Shown here piece by piece: positions 12,751-25,500 of a DNA stretch of 64,000 nucleotides. The position numbers and the translations under genes were made by a program. Source of the DNA: Bostrychus sinensis. Lineage: Eukaryota > Chordata > Actinopteri > Gobiiformes > Eleotridae. The DNA lies in NCBI GenBank assembly GCA_020698575.1, contig CM036251.1, positions 35,095,288 to 35,159,287 of the forward strand, in the 5' to 3' direction. Each line of letters starts with the position of its first letter. Positions within the stretch are counted from its first letter, which is position 1. The notes below the pieces were generated by a model. It did no database searches. It saw only the letters and a program-made list of their open reading frames with translations, and was not told where the DNA came from.

Positions 12751-13353
12751 CAGGAGCGGCTCTAGAGGGCCCTTGCCTCCCCATATGTACTTGAAAACTA
12801 ATTTTGTGATGGGTCAGACATTTATGAGGAAAACTCCAATTTCCGGGTATCTTCAAATATTAAAGAAAGTTTATTAAGGTTTAGTAGGTTCATTTTGTCT
12901 TCATGTATTGTATATTATGTAGCATTGTTGTCAGAGATAAATGAACATAATGACAGTGCAGCAGTTTGTTAAAATCTGTTTTACTCCATCTTGAGTAGAA
13001 ATGCACAAAAGCTTTAGATTTGGACAAATTTGTGAGGCATTTTTCTGAATATGTTACTCATTGTATTCAGCCGCAATGAACTAACAATGCCATTTTAGAC
13101 ACTGGAACATTTTCTAACATTGTGGAAATTAAATGAATGTAACCTATGCTCTGCTCTGTTGTTTAAAATGCAACAAAATGTTTTCCTAAATGATTTTATA
13201 GCCCAATTATCCTAATTTTCCGGGCACATTCTCTGTAGTTCCTGTAGTTCAAATGTTAGCACTAAATATAATGTGTTATTCCATTTGTCTCCTTATAAAT
13301 TATCCATTATCCTTCTTGCCACCCCATAGATTTATGCTCTAGCTCCGCCCCTG
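12751..13353. mobile_element. hAT-type MITE with perfect 8-bp target duplication
   Basis: Begins CAGGAGCGGCTCTAG and ends CTAGCTCCGCCCCTG, an inverted pair. ATTACTGG flanks it on both sides (12,743-12,750 and 13,354-13,361). No coding capacity. The exact duplication implies a fairly recent insertion. Confidence 0.92.
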
Positions 13354-13739
13354 ATTACTGGCCATGTAACGTGGCATTTCATCTCCTCATCTTCCGTCGA
13401 CAGTACATCAATGCCTGGCCTCTATCTTTACAAATGAATTTATGAATGTTTATGAGTGTCAAACTGGACTTGAGCCTATGGAACCTTGGAACTATACGAT
13501 AAACAGACAGTTGGAAGACACCACAGTGGTCACAGCCACAAAAGAAAGGATTTCATCTGTCTGAATGTTGTGGTCACAATAACTTCAACGCCAACCACCC
13601 ATCTCTCCCAATACTTGTCTATGTTTATTTGTCTGTACGTGAACGCAGCACAGCCAACCATTCATTACAGCTCATAAGTCCCACATTAGTGAATACAGCC
13701 CCAGATATTGATTGATCACACAGATAATATCCGCCGTCC

Positions 13740-13990
13740 TCATGTCATAGATGGCACGTAACAGGCATTTTCAGTCACTGTCAGTAACCAGCAGCAGCAG
13801 CCCTGGCACAAAGCCTTAGCTCCTAAAACAATCACTCCAACACTCCACGAGCAAATCGTCATTAGCCAGTTATTCATATTCCAAAAGTGCCTTTTCAGAT
13901 CCATAAAAGAGCTCAATTGTGTTTGACAGGAACATTACAACAAATCGAAGACATACTGTGAGACGCAAAGAATAGAGATCATTTTGTGAT
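13740..13990. promoter_or_regulatory. Unique intronic block, weak candidate conserved element
   Basis: Repeat-free stretch containing CGTCATTAGCCAGTTATTCAT and a CCATAAAAGAGCTCAATTGT block with homeodomain-like ATTA cores. Texture-based call only. Confidence 0.2.
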
Positions 13991-14175
13991 ATGTTCTGAG
14001 CGTGTTTATGATTGTTGTCGTCTCAACAAACAGCAAGATTATTTAACAAGACAGTTCCCTCAGTTCTCAGATATACAGCAAGAAGCACAGAGAGAACACA
14101 CTACTCATAACAGAGATATACTCATGTCATCAAAAGTATATAACTCACATCTACAAGTATACTGCTCATATATGA

Positions 14176-14520
14176 TTTGGGCTGGGTACCATTCAGATTT
14201 TTTTGATACCATTTCTTAAACAATACCTGGTTTTTGATACTGGTACCTGAGCAATACTTTTTCTGATACCTATGGTGAGCTCATCTTCTACAATCATAAA
14301 ACACAATAATATTGAATAAAAGACACATTTTTGAAGCTAAATTCTTAGCTAAGAAGTTAAAACCAGTACTTTTACGATTTATTCTGTTATTTATTTGATT
14401 CGTACACACAAAGGAACATTAAAGGTCCCGCCAAGTACTGAAATTTGGTATCAAATAAAAATATCATATCATAACTTTTCTTTCAGTACCACAAAGGTAT
14501 CATTTAACAGTACCCAGCCC
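14176..14520. mobile_element. hAT-like MITE inside the 35-bp minisatellite
   Basis: Left end GGGCTGGGTACC and right end GTACCCAGCCC are inverted. Flanks ATATATGA (14,168-14,175) and ATATATGT (14,521-14,528) agree at 7 of 8 positions. The interior is rich in GGTACC/GATACC half-palindromes. No reading frame. Confidence 0.75.
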
Positions 14521-14585
14521 ATATATGTGATGTCATCAATACTCAAGTATACTGCTCATATGTGATGTCATTAATAGATAAGTAT

Positions 14586-15228
14586 TAGGGATGTCCTGAT
14601 CAAAAGATTGGTATCGGGCACCAATCAAGGAATTTTTAAATGATCGGATTGGATCAGATTAAGTCACATGATCAGGCCAATCTTATGTTTTACATCTGCC
14701 ACAAACCAAACCAACATGACCAAACATGTCTGCATTAGAGATGAGCGAAACAACAAATTAATTTGATTAATTTCTGTTTTTAGCCGCAACTGTTAGCGGA
14801 CATTTTACCTCTGTAATGCCTTTGTTTAGATGTGACAGCAGTTTGGCAAAAATGAACAGTGTAGATCTGCAGCCTGCAGCACTACCTTTACATATTTTTG
14901 TTTATGTATTCTAATTAGCCACATGCTCTGCTTAGTGTCTTTTAACAGACCTGATATAGTGTATAAAGTGTTATAGACCTGGCTTTTAGAAGCAGAGAGG
15001 CCTTAAACAAAAGAACATTCATGTCTTCGCTAATGTCTCTGTAAGAGTAATGCACACTGCTGCTTTGCTGCAGTTTTGCACAGACATTTAGCCTAAAAAC
15101 ACAGCTATGCAATATGTTAGGTAATATTACAAACTTCAAAAAAATGAAAATGAAAAAGATTGGTATTAGGACTCAGATCAGCAAAAGCCCAAACAATTTT
15201 GGGAGCCAAAAAAAGTTGATTGGGACAT
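14586..15228. mobile_element. hAT-like MITE inside the 35-bp minisatellite, second insertion
   Basis: Left end TAGGGATGTCCTGATCA and right end TTGATTGGGACAT are an inverted, partly decayed pair. The GATTGGTATCGG and GATCGGATTGGATCAG blocks mark a widespread fish family. AGTAT-like sequence lies on both sides, but a clean 8-bp duplication was not resolved. Confidence 0.65.
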
Positions 15229-16089
15229 GAGCAGTATACTGCTCATAATGTATATAATGTCATTAACACACAAGTATACTGCTCATATATAAAGTCATCA
15301 ATACACAAGTATTCTGCTCATATATAAAGTCATCAATACACAAGTATTCTGCTCATATAGCTTTGTACTTTGGTGAAAAGTGACATTCTTAAGTTAAGTT
15401 ATATTTATTTGATGGAAAAGGTTTGAAAAGAACTGTAATGAGAGGGCTGTGCTATGACAGTACACATTCACCCTTGACACGTGCGCATGTGCACATGCTT
15501 ATCACTTGTGGTCTGGTCCCACTTAAGCAGTGTTTCCAGTGCCTATTGGTCTACATAGCTTGTCAACATCAGATCTATTGCAATTAAAAATAATACTGGA
15601 GAAAAACATGTATTCCAGCAATGGCTTGGTATGCCAACAGGAAATCAGTGCAAAATAGAAACTGTAAAAAAAGGAAGCAAATAGAAATGCAGTCAAAAAA
15701 CTAATTGAATGCATGTAAACTCTTGGTGGTGGAGAATTGCTTTAGTTATAATTTTGTTGTGGGGGGGTAGGTATGTGAGGAAAGGTGTTTTGGGGCGACT
15801 GAACATTTAAGTCACATTTACATGGAGTCTCTGGGTAATGACCTGTAGCATTTACAGATGCTCAGACTTTAGGACGTGTTAGGACAAGGCCCCTGCTCAC
15901 AGGCACACTTTTTGCTGTTATTGTAAAGCCCGCTCAAACAGCCCTCAGCAGCTGACCAAAACACAACATGATCTGATGCTCATAATGACTGCTTCTGAGC
16001 TCCAGCTGTACCAGATTTGAATCAGTCTGCAGATAGTGTGTGACTGTAAGGTGTCTCAGAAGTCAGCGGGCTGTTTGAAGCACACCGAG

Positions 16090-16225
16090 CTGAGAGTGGA
16101 GCTAATTCGATTAAGAGCCGCGGTACCTGGAGGGGCCTGATCCCTATCTCTACCTTTTTTTATTTATGGGATTAAGTTGAGCTTGTTATTCCAATATAAA
16201 TAATCAGGCTAATATTAAAAAACTC
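16090..16225. promoter_or_regulatory. Unique intronic block, candidate conserved non-coding element
   Basis: Contains GCTAATTCGATTAAGAGCC, GGGGCCTGATCCCTATCTC and CAATATAAATAATCAGGC. Balanced, non-repetitive, with several homeodomain or GATA-like cores, standing out against decayed repeats. Needs alignment to other teleost rora introns. Confidence 0.3.
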
Positions 16226-16435
16226 TGTGGTTTTGTCCCTCAAGTCTCCACAAGGTTTTATTTGAACTGATATCACAAAATCTTTAGAAGTGGAAGTGCT
16301 GAGAAGGAGATGACAACCAAAGATGCAAATATGCATTACTTCACTGCCTGTGATTAAAAATCAAAGCTTGGTCACATATTTCTGCTTCAGCAAGAGAGTG
16401 AAATACCTAATGATTTTTAATTTCTATTCAATTCA

Positions 16436-16686
16436 ATTTTATTTCTATAGCCCAGTATCACAACAACAATCTCATCAAAGGGTTTCACACACAGTTAATC
16501 AAACATAAACAATCAGACATAACACACAATCAACACAAACAGTAACTACACTAAACTAACAGACCAGGACATCCCTGATTCTTGGACCCTCCTTCTCGGT
16601 TAAAACTCCTAAAAAAAAACAGCCCAGGGAACAAAAGAAGAAACCTTATGGAGCTCATATTGAAGGAGAAATCCTCTCCCAGGACG
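16436..16686 (-). mobile_element. 5'-truncated LINE 3' end (CR1/L2/Rex1 group)
   Basis: On the minus strand it reads GAGAGGATTTCTCC, then an AACCGAGAAGGAGGG block, GTTTAGTGTAGTTACTG and a tail ending AATAAAATTGAATTGAAT. This is the same 3'UTR as the LINE at 39,167-43,912, in inverted orientation. Confidence 0.8.
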
Positions 16687-16689
16687 CAC

Positions 16690-19600
16690 AAGCCAATGAT
16701 GCAGAGTAGCAGAGTAGTTAGCTCTGCTGCATTACAGAGTGCCGACTGACCATAGCATTTCTGTATAGATTTGAACTTGTTAGCCAATAAGCAGTAGAAA
16801 TACTTAGAGTTAGTTGTGCCTGTGCTGTATTTGGATATTTGTCTTGTAACAGGGCTAAGCTCTGAGGTTTTGTTTGACGAGGAAAGGAGAACTCTGAGAT
16901 ATGATCTGTCATGTAACAGAGATATGAATATCCAGGTATCTCTGACAATATCATATCCCTTATACTGTCCTGCTAGAGGAAGGCTCAAAAACAAAATACT
17001 TAAAAGTGCTATTAGCAGTATATATTTTTATACTTCATAAAAATGGCACACGTGTTCAAAGATGATGTAAACATGTTTAAAATTAAATATTAGTTTTACT
17101 CATAACAATGGTACAGTTGATTTATTAACAATAAAAATATGTTTTACATCATGGCCATGTTGTTTTTGTTTACATCTTTTCTTTTGGTTCTAAAACTGCA
17201 TCGCTGATTGTCCAATCAGAAAATAGACCATTGTTTTTTACATTTAGACTGCACTGTTTTCAAACCAGTACGAGCGCTGCTGCTTACAGTACCTTTAAGT
17301 ACATTCAGTGTTGTTAAAACCTCTCATGAATGTATGAACATATAATAATGAACCTGTTTCTGACTCCTTTATGTAACAAACATGCCTTGCATTAAGGAGA
17401 CTATATTAAATAAAAATGTCTGCATCTGTTTGGTCAGGGCAGTCTTCTGAAGTGTTTATGGCACATCAGACACAATTTCTAAAGTATAATAATAAATCGG
17501 ATTTCTAAGGCTCTTTAGCTAGCTCACCAACCACACAGACAGGCTCAGAGTTTGATTCCAGGCTTAAGAAACAAAGTAGTAATGCCAGTAGTAGTACTAG
17601 TAGAAGTATGCAGTTACTGACTGTTAATATGTGTTTTTGTTTTTTTATTAATTTACATTTGGTACTCTGTCCTGTGTCTCTGGGTCTCATGATGTTACCA
17701 ATCACGTTATTCCTGACTGCATGTTCCATTAGACTGGGTTCACCTGCTTTTTTAACTCACAGTAAGGCAATAAAAGACATGTCTGTACAAACAAGCGAGT
17801 GTTGTAAGGCAGTTCCAACAGATGCTCAGTTTCACTTTGTTTAAAGTCAGAAAAAGCTCTCGACAAAGTTCTAAACAGAGATTTGGGGCTTCCTCTTGTG
17901 CCTGTCTGTTTTGGTTCAGATGTGAAAGGCCTGGCTGTGGATGTGTTAGACCTCCAGAGCAACCAGGCACTTTTCCTCTCTGCACTTCTTCTTCTGAGGG
18001 CCCCCTTCTGAGGATGCCCCTGTCATGTGTGTGCGGTCACTCTGTACCACATTAAATTTAGACGCCTTTAACTGCCTCCAATCGTGCATCTGGAGTATTA
18101 GGGGTATTAATATTCAGATTTTTGTGCACACTTCTGTAAATGGGCCGTAGATCTGAGCTCCTGAGTCACCTCTGGAGACACACATCAAATGTCTGTCATC
18201 AGTCAGAGCCAGACCCAGTTAAATCACTGGTGAGGGGAGCGTCCCGCAAGAGTCCAACTTCACATCAGGGCTGAAGTTACATATTTTCAAAAACTTTTCA
18301 AATTAATAAACAATAGCACTGCTTTGATCACAATGCTTCAAGTTTCTGAAAAGGTAATGTAGGTATGATTTTTTTGGGAACTTTTTATTTAGGCAAACAG
18401 AGTATTTTTGAAAACATGAGACACACTACTGCTCTGTAACTCCACACTGCTGCAGTCTATGATCCTATAAAAGTCAGTATTGTCCACTTTGTGTCGAGAT
18501 ACTACTGTCGATTACTACACTACTATATTTCCAGTGTGGTGAAATATTTGTAGTTAATACAAAAGTATTATCAGATAACCTTATTTTTCCACTAATGAAT
18601 AAATAATATACCTTTTTTTTTTTTAAATAAAACATGATCAAAATAATCACGTACTTGCAGTGTAAGTAGTTTGAAATCCTCTATAATTCTCAAGAGTCAA
18701 AGCTTGTGAATGAAACAGCTTAAAAATATACAACGGCATCATGTTAACAATGTTATTTGTCAGGAGCAGTATATAACAGCCCAGTCCATGAAACACAGCA
18801 TCTATGTCAGCTCTCCATCCATGGAAGTTTAACAGACATGAAGACATCATGAGCACACTAAAGCCGTACATAAGCCCACATACACTGTGGGATTTTTGAA
18901 CCGAGTTTGACCTGATTTCTGGTTGCATGACAATCTTTCAGTAGGACCGAAATTCATCTTCATTGTGTGTCCTTGTCATGTTGTGTACAGGGAGTTATGA
19001 GACCCTACCAAAAATCAGATGGTCAGATGAATTTCTGGCATTTCTGATGCGTGGGGGCATCACACTGTAGACCCTTCCAGGAGTGACATTATTAGAAAAG
19101 TTGTCCACGCAGCCTGTACCGAAATTAACATTCTATCCTTTCTACAAGGTAGCAAAATAAAAATATTAATTTAGACGTTTTGGATTCTGCAGGAACAAAT
19201 GTTTGTTGTTTATATATTTATTAAAAATTACTCTGAATTAATATGACCCCGATTGGAGTCAAGTCCAGTTGCTAAAGTTAACTTATAAAAGTAGGATATT
19301 GTGGTGATAGATGAATTAAATCTGAGCATACAGTGTCATATTGTTGTGGTCCAACACATTTCTGTTACTTCTTGTCCTGCTGAACATTGAATTAAGAAAT
19401 GTACATTTTTGTATCGTTTAGCTTATATGCTAATTATAGTCCCTAAATACTATGTTAAATATAACGGCTAAACATTCACACACTTTCTAAGTTTTCTGAC
19501 ATTACTCACCTGTGGTCAAGTGGTTGTCTTTTGCCACACCTGTCTTGATTATTCCTAATTTGCAGTTGTTTGATGGCTTGTGTTAATTCCTCCAATAAAA

Positions 19601-22160
19601 ATGTGTTATTGTCTTTTGAACTTCGGTAAACATAGACGTTCTGTTTGCAAACATGAGGGTCTGTAGATGAAGCGGCCCTACTGACATCACTGCGCTGCAT
19701 GTAAATACAGAAATACAACTGCAGTCATGGCAACAAGCAGATGGAGGCAAAACTGTAGAGTTTTGCAAAAACATATGTCTGCGTGATGTGTCTTCCTCAG
19801 CATATAATGACCGACAAGCAAGACAGAAAAGTATGGAGAAAAAAAGTGCAGCTAAAAAGCTCATTTTGTTTGTTTCTAAAGTTAGATAACATTAATATTT
19901 TATGAGTTTGTGAAGGAGATAGTGAAATAAAATAACATGAATGGGTCTGGAAGTCAGCTCTGTTTAATTTCACTGGTACAGAGTGAGCAGATGGGCTGTA
20001 GTCGACCATCAGTAAAGTACAGACTGAGCTGGGCTTTAAGGTGAAGCATTCTAAAATGGCACAGTGTATGCCCGGCTTAAGGCTGGGAAATGTTAAAGAG
20101 CTATATTTATGTTCAGTGAACAGTGAGTGGATTCAGAGGCCCACACATCTCCTGTGACCTCTGACTCTAATAATCATGTTTTCATTAATAACTACATAAC
20201 AACCATAGATAATTAAGAGTAGTAAGTAAGTAAAGAAATAGTTTCATGAATAAATTAGATACAAAAAGCAGCACAACACAGATCAACTACCTTCAAATCT
20301 ATTTTTAATAGTAAATGCTTCATCTTCATGATATATTATTATTATGATCTTTAACCTCCACATACAAGTGCAAGGGCCAAGTGTACTCTCAGCATGTCAG
20401 TATCAATGCAACAGCTCCACATGACATAACATGGAACATACACATAACAAGGAATGCAAATAACAACACTGAGGCCCAGAATGAATCATATCTGAACAAA
20501 TTTTCAACTGAAGTGATTTTTTTACTGACTTAAAGCTGTTCATGTTGACATACTGCATCAAAATGGCAAAAGACTGTAAGACACTATTCTGGTTTTGACA
20601 AATTGCTCTAAAAATGGTGGTGGTCCAACTCATGGTCAACATGTTGATCCTGTTCCAATCGTTTCTTTGGAAAGGTGTGTTTTGAGTCATTGTCCAGAGC
20701 CAGGATCTGTTTTCACGTGATGTCATAACATTCTTTAGGCCTTTAGTGTTGGGACGAGACAGAGAGAAGAATCTGCTGCTAAAGTGTCTATGTGCAGATG
20801 TTCTATCAACATGCAACAAAACAAATCTCCTCTCTGTCAGCGCACATTACCTGAGGCCAGTTGTTTTTTTTTTTCTTTACAGCCTCACAAAGTAACAACA
20901 TTATTCCAGTTAACAGAGCTTTTAGCCATAAGATAAAGAGCAGCCGTGGACCTAATTCACTAACAAGAAATGGTCTGGTTCAGCTTTGGTTTGGATTTTT
21001 TGTTTGCATATTTATTTTAAAAACAGAGTATAACCAACAGAAATACTGGCCCTGCTCCATCTGAGTGTTTTCCCTCATCCTATTCTAACATAAATGACTT
21101 AACTGTAGTTTTTTCTTAATACAAAAAGATAACTAGCATGAACTGAAAACACTGCAGAAATAAACAGCCAATATTATAATAGACATTTTTTGTGGCACCA
21201 AAAAAAGTACCTAACAGACACACCCTCCGTCCCTAACACAGCACTGCAGTGAGGTGAAATACCAACTCTTTCCCGACTTTCTCCAATTGTTGCACACAAT
21301 CTTTTCCAAAGCTTCCTCTGTCCTGTGTCAGCAGCTGAATAACTGCAGGCCCTCTGACGCACTCACTGCGCCGTCCAAAATAAACTCATTAAAACAATGT
21401 TTGTGCCTCTAAAATAGTAATGCCAACCAAATCTTTTGCTATGCTACAATATATTTTAAGGAAAATCTATATAAATTTTGGCTGCAGATCACAAAACTTC
21501 TTCAGAAAACTATTATTATTACTACTATTATTAAACAAGCAGACAATAATGACCCAGTTCTCAGTTTTAAATGGATTTCCATTTAAATGGTTTTAAATGG
21601 AAATGAGTGCTTTAGAACATGCACTCAGAAAGGCTCCAGTAACATCTGTCTGTGATGTAACGTACAGAAAGCTAGTCTTCCTTTGAAATTTATGTTGTTG
21701 TTTTTTTGTTTGTTTGTTTGTTTGTTTTGTTTTTTCAGATTGCACAATATGACCTACATGTGCCTCTGCAAACAAATAAACATGCACACACATGCACACA
21801 TTTGTACCCTGGTCCACATCTTGTGTCTTTATGTATAGTGTGTCAATTATATTGTATGTAATTATAACTCTTTATGAATTAGGAATCAGCTGTAAATACT
21901 GTACTCTCACTTGATTGAATAATAAAAAAAAAGATATTTAGAAAAATGATGTACTGAAACTGGCAACAAGTATTTAGCATGTTCTGTAACAAGTGCACAG
22001 CACATGCATGTGAAAATGCTTCTGTCTGTGTCGTAATGACAAACAGCCTTTTCCAGTCCACACTGCCTCAGCGCTCGCCTCACTGCAGCGCACAGAGCAT
22101 CACCTTACATAACCAACGCTGCTATTAATATTGATTGTTTCCAAATTTGCAAAGCTAGGT
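16690..22160. other. Long intronic stretch without a supported gene or clear element
   Basis: About 5.5 kb of AT-rich sequence. No splice-bounded exon, no tRNA and no recognised transposon termini were found. Two minus-strand open frames are longest (16,551-16,994, which overlaps the LINE tail, and 20,403-20,819). Neither shows a family motif I recognise. Confidence 0.4.
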
Positions 22161-22168
22161 ACGTGTCT

Positions 22169-22331
22169 CTAAAAAAAAAAAAAAAAAAAAAACACACACA
22201 CAGCTTTCTTCTTCTTCTTCTTCTTCTTCTTTGTCTTCATCTTCTTCGTCTTCGTCTTCTTCTTCTTCTTCTTCTTCGTCTTCTTCGTCTTCTTCTTCTT
22301 CTTCGTCTTCTTCGTCTTCTTCTTCTTCTCT
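22169..22331 (+). repeat. Poly-A run plus (CTT)n / CTTCGT microsatellite
   Basis: Twenty A, a short CA run, then about 125 bases of CTT triplets interspersed with CGT, CAT and TGT. Translated frames give only Leu, Lys or Glu/Asp homopolymers, so no gene is implied. The CpG-bearing CTTCGT units are interleaved in a regular way. Confidence 0.95.
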
Positions 22332-22582
22332 GTAATGATATCCACAGCCTCTAAGGCGCGGGCCCAGTCGAGCCCCACAGTATCTGCTGAAGTAAGGCCT
22401 TTCCACTTAAAAGGTATTAGCAGTCAGGGTTAAAACACAACACTGCGCACGTACAAGAAGAAGTGTGCATCCTCACAACACGCTGCACAAAAGAGGCTTT
22501 CCAGGAAGTTTGAGAACAATTGTTGAGGACTTATGCAGCATTTAAAGTAAGGCTCAAAGTGTGCTACTAAGAATATAACTTC

Positions 22583-22770
22583 TACACGGCTCAGTCGGTA
22601 GAGCCTGTATACAGAGCTACCGCGGCTCACCTCGGTATTGTGGGTTTGTCCGACGAGGTACCCAAAGTCTCTCCTTTCTCTCTTTGATTTCCTGTTACTA
22701 CTCCACTGTCCTATCTAGTAAACCCTTAAAGGACAAAAAATGTTTTATGTGAAAGTTCAAAAACGAGGAG
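22583..22770 (+). mobile_element. tRNA-headed SINE, truncated
   Basis: Begins ACGGCTCAGTCGGTAGAGCC, a tRNA-like A-box, and continues TTGTGGGTTTGTCCGACGA at the B-box position, then a CTCTCCTTTCTCTC stretch. Similar architecture to the minus-strand SINE at 55,844-55,993. Confidence 0.55.
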
Positions 22771-23760
22771 AGAGGTTACACCAAGACAAGACAGGAAAGT
22801 AAACCTGCGCACAACAAAAATCATTAGGGGACACCGGGACATGTTCTCACACTTTTTACAATCCTGTGTATATCTTGGGAGAAGTACAAAATAAAGTTAA
22901 AAACCACAAACCAAATGAAAGAACAACAATGGAGCTATATTTTGTCTATTCATTTCACTTTTGTATCCACACAGAATTAGAAATATTAAAACACCAAGAT
23001 GGAAGTGTTCATCATTTAAAAAACACAAATTCACTGTAACTTTCATAAATGCAGTATTTTCTGGTTTAAATGTTAACATTTAATTCTTCTGCAAACAAAG
23101 GATGTCAATGTCCTGACTGCATGTGACATAGAGACATCTAAAGTTATGCCTGCTGCTCGGGCCCTTGGGCTTTAAACAGAGCAGTACTGACAGAAGGCTG
23201 TAAACTGTGTTTTAGTGATCACACTGTTGTGAGCCTGAACCCTGGGATCTAAAAATGTCACCTTAATAATAAATGATTATTATTAAATAAATTGGGTAAT
23301 GTTCTGGTTTACAGAGGAGGTTTTATATGCTCCTCCCAGGTGGACTACTCTGGGTTATATGATGACATTTACATTTGTCATTTTCTCAAGATTTGTATTT
23401 GCGGAAAATCATGACCAAAAATATAATGTTCACGTTACAATTTTTGCTTTTGACCATGAAAAATGCTTTACTGGATTTCAGGTAACAAAAGATCTAAAGT
23501 GTTCTTATTCAGGGCATAACAGCAGACCACAGACAACACCGCTGAGACAACATACCCCAGTCTCCCCTACTAGAGAGGTGTATAAATGAGGATGATATGA
23601 CTTTTGATAAATGACAAATTCATAATAGTGATGAGTCCTGGCCGTACACAGTAGTAAGGGGCTGGACCTGTTTACACTCGTCCAAACGTCACCGTCATTA
23701 TTTCACATTAGATAAAGTATAAATATGTCTCAGTCAAACTCATTTTAATTACTTTGTTTT

Positions 23761-23828
23761 GGTAACGCTTTATAATAACTCACCACTATTAAGTAGTAAC
23801 AAAGCATTAATAAATATGTAATTAACAG
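23761..23828 (+). repeat. Fragment of a GGTAAC-type repeat
   Basis: GGTAACGCTTTATAATAACT followed by AATATGTAATTAA resembles the ends of common fish elements beginning GGTAACACTTTA, related in style to 58,796-59,155. Truncated. Confidence 0.35.
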
Positions 23829-24500
23829 GGCTTGACAATAACACTCGCCAACCGACCAAATGCAGGCAAATTTTCATTTTGGCCAATAACACAAATTTTC
23901 CTACTTTGCCACTTTGGCCAGATGAATTTTTTAAATACCAATTGTATATCTTAACTTTAAAGGTTAGGCCTGAATTTATGCTGCTCCACTACAAACCCTT
24001 ATGTTTGCTCACTGCAGTGTACACCACTTAGTAGGGATGTAATTATATCCAAATTTGACAGTACGGTATTATCACAATATTAATCTTGTGGTACAATATT
24101 TACATCAATACTGGCAAGGCTCACATGTTGTAAGCTCACAATAACAAAACATATTCTCTAAAAATGCGCTGACGAGCCTTTAGTGAATTAATTATTGTTA
24201 TATTTCAAAAGATTAAGACTGAAATGGTGTTTTGTCTTGTTGGTTGCACTGAAATGGAGCAAAGGATCATGGTCTATATAGTTCCCTCTGCTTTTTAACC
24301 TTCTACCTCAAGTCCACGACAATATTATGAGACTTTTGATATTGCCATATCATAATATTGTCAATATTGTTACATCAATTGTGCCAAGGTAAACCTTTTT
24401 TTTTATCCCATCCATACATAAAACCAAATTCTATACATCTTAAACTAATTAACTTGTGGTTAGTAAAGACGCTAATGGCTAGCAGCTTAAGTTGCTATCC
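23829..24500 (+). mobile_element. CAGGGCTTGACA-family element, interrupted
   Basis: Starts CAGGGCTTGACAATAAC. Blocks GGTTAGGCCTGAATTTATG, CAGTGTACACCA and TTGTGGTTAGTAAAGACGC also occur, in the same order, in the composite at 49,690-50,931. A second element sits between the latter two blocks. The right terminus was not found. Confidence 0.6.
24034..24385. mobile_element. hAT-like MITE nested in the CAGGGCTTGACA element
   Basis: Opens TAGGGATGTAATTATATCC and carries ACGGTATTATCACAATATTAA and CATAATATTGTCAATATTG, typical of a fish family with GATAT/CAATATT units. It falls exactly between two blocks that are adjacent in the copy at 49.7-50.6 kb. The right end is uncertain. Confidence 0.5.
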
Positions 24501-25500
24501 ATTAACATAAAGAAGTAAATGTTAAGCTCTGGTAATTAACAATATTTTAATCAGTAAATAGTTTACAGATGCCTCAAGAATTCAACTGTAATAACAATGC
24601 TTATAACTCAATGGTGTTTATAAATGTTAAAGTTATGCGCTTGTTTTGATTTCTGGCGTATGATTATTGTTGTCACATCTGCACATGCCTCTTAACAAAA
24701 GGAATAAATAAACCAGCTCTTTTAGAACATCACATTTGATATTCTCACTTCACTTCACACACTGTGCATTATTATAAAACTCTACGTTTCACTTTGAATG
24801 TGTTTCTTGTTACTTATTTTGAGAAACGGCCATAGACTTGTAACAAAAAGTTCATTCTGTACTCAAGAAAACTAAATACTAAATACACAAGAAAATCATT
24901 TATATTGGAGCTTTCAGATTAATATGTAACTTATCTGTTCTATTCCTCAGCCCCCTAAACACTAGCCTCCTCCTCATTCCTCTTTACAAAAGGCTACAGA
25001 GAAAAGTTTGAGCTTAAGGAACTCGGCTCAGCGCTTGTCCTGCACTTTTTTTTTTTTTTTCCTCTTTCAGCCGTTCAGCATTACATAACAGCGCCGTGGC
25101 GGTCTTTCCCCTCTTTCTCTTTCCCAGACGCACTTTAATCCTGTGTATAAAGGGTGGGGTGAATATGGGTCAGCAGGTTAGGAGTGTCTCAAAGTCAGAC
25201 TCGTGAAAAAAGACAAATCAATCCACGTAGCCTCCCTCAACTACCTGTCTTTGCCCCGCTGTTACGTAAGAGCGCGCTCGGTGCCAGCTCTCGGGAGCTC
25301 AGAGTTTCCTCTCCAGACATGTCTAACCCAGCTCTGAGCAGTTTTCTCTGGGATCTGTGCTTGGACTGCGCTGTCAAAAAAAAAAAAAAAAAGAAAAAGA
25401 AAAATCCACAAAGATCTAATGGCGATTTCTGCTCTGAATTGCGCGCCTGTGTTTATGGCTAAACCTGTTACATAACCAGCTTACATTCCACATTCACCAT
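24400..25500. other. Intronic stretch, no gene seen
   Basis: AT-rich until about 25,030, then GC rises toward the promoter zone, with T and A homopolymers at 25,048 and 25,377. No supported frame. Confidence 0.4.

Larger units (their letters stand above)
14100..15365 (+). repeat. 35-bp minisatellite split by two transposon insertions
   Basis: Units of about 35 bases built on ACTGCTCATATATAAAGTC and ATCAATACACAAGTAT occur at about 14,140-14,175, 14,521-14,585 and 15,229-15,360. The two gaps are occupied by separate hAT-like MITEs. The three best units, at the right end, are nearly identical, while the left units are more diverged. Confidence 0.8.

Noticed and set aside
16551..16994. 147-codon minus-strand frame
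   Set aside because: Its 3' end lies in the antisense of a LINE 3'UTR and the rest has no recognisable motif.
20403..20819. 138-codon open frame on the minus strand
   Set aside because: No domain or splice context recognised and no second copy here. It may be a decayed repeat. A protein search would decide.
22155..22406. Glu/Asp-rich and Leu-rich frames
   Set aside because: Produced entirely by the CTT/CGT microsatellite.
23299..23589. 96-codon plus-strand frame with a hydrophobic start
   Set aside because: No signal-peptide pattern with a following domain, no splice sites and no known family. Likely chance in AT-rich DNA.
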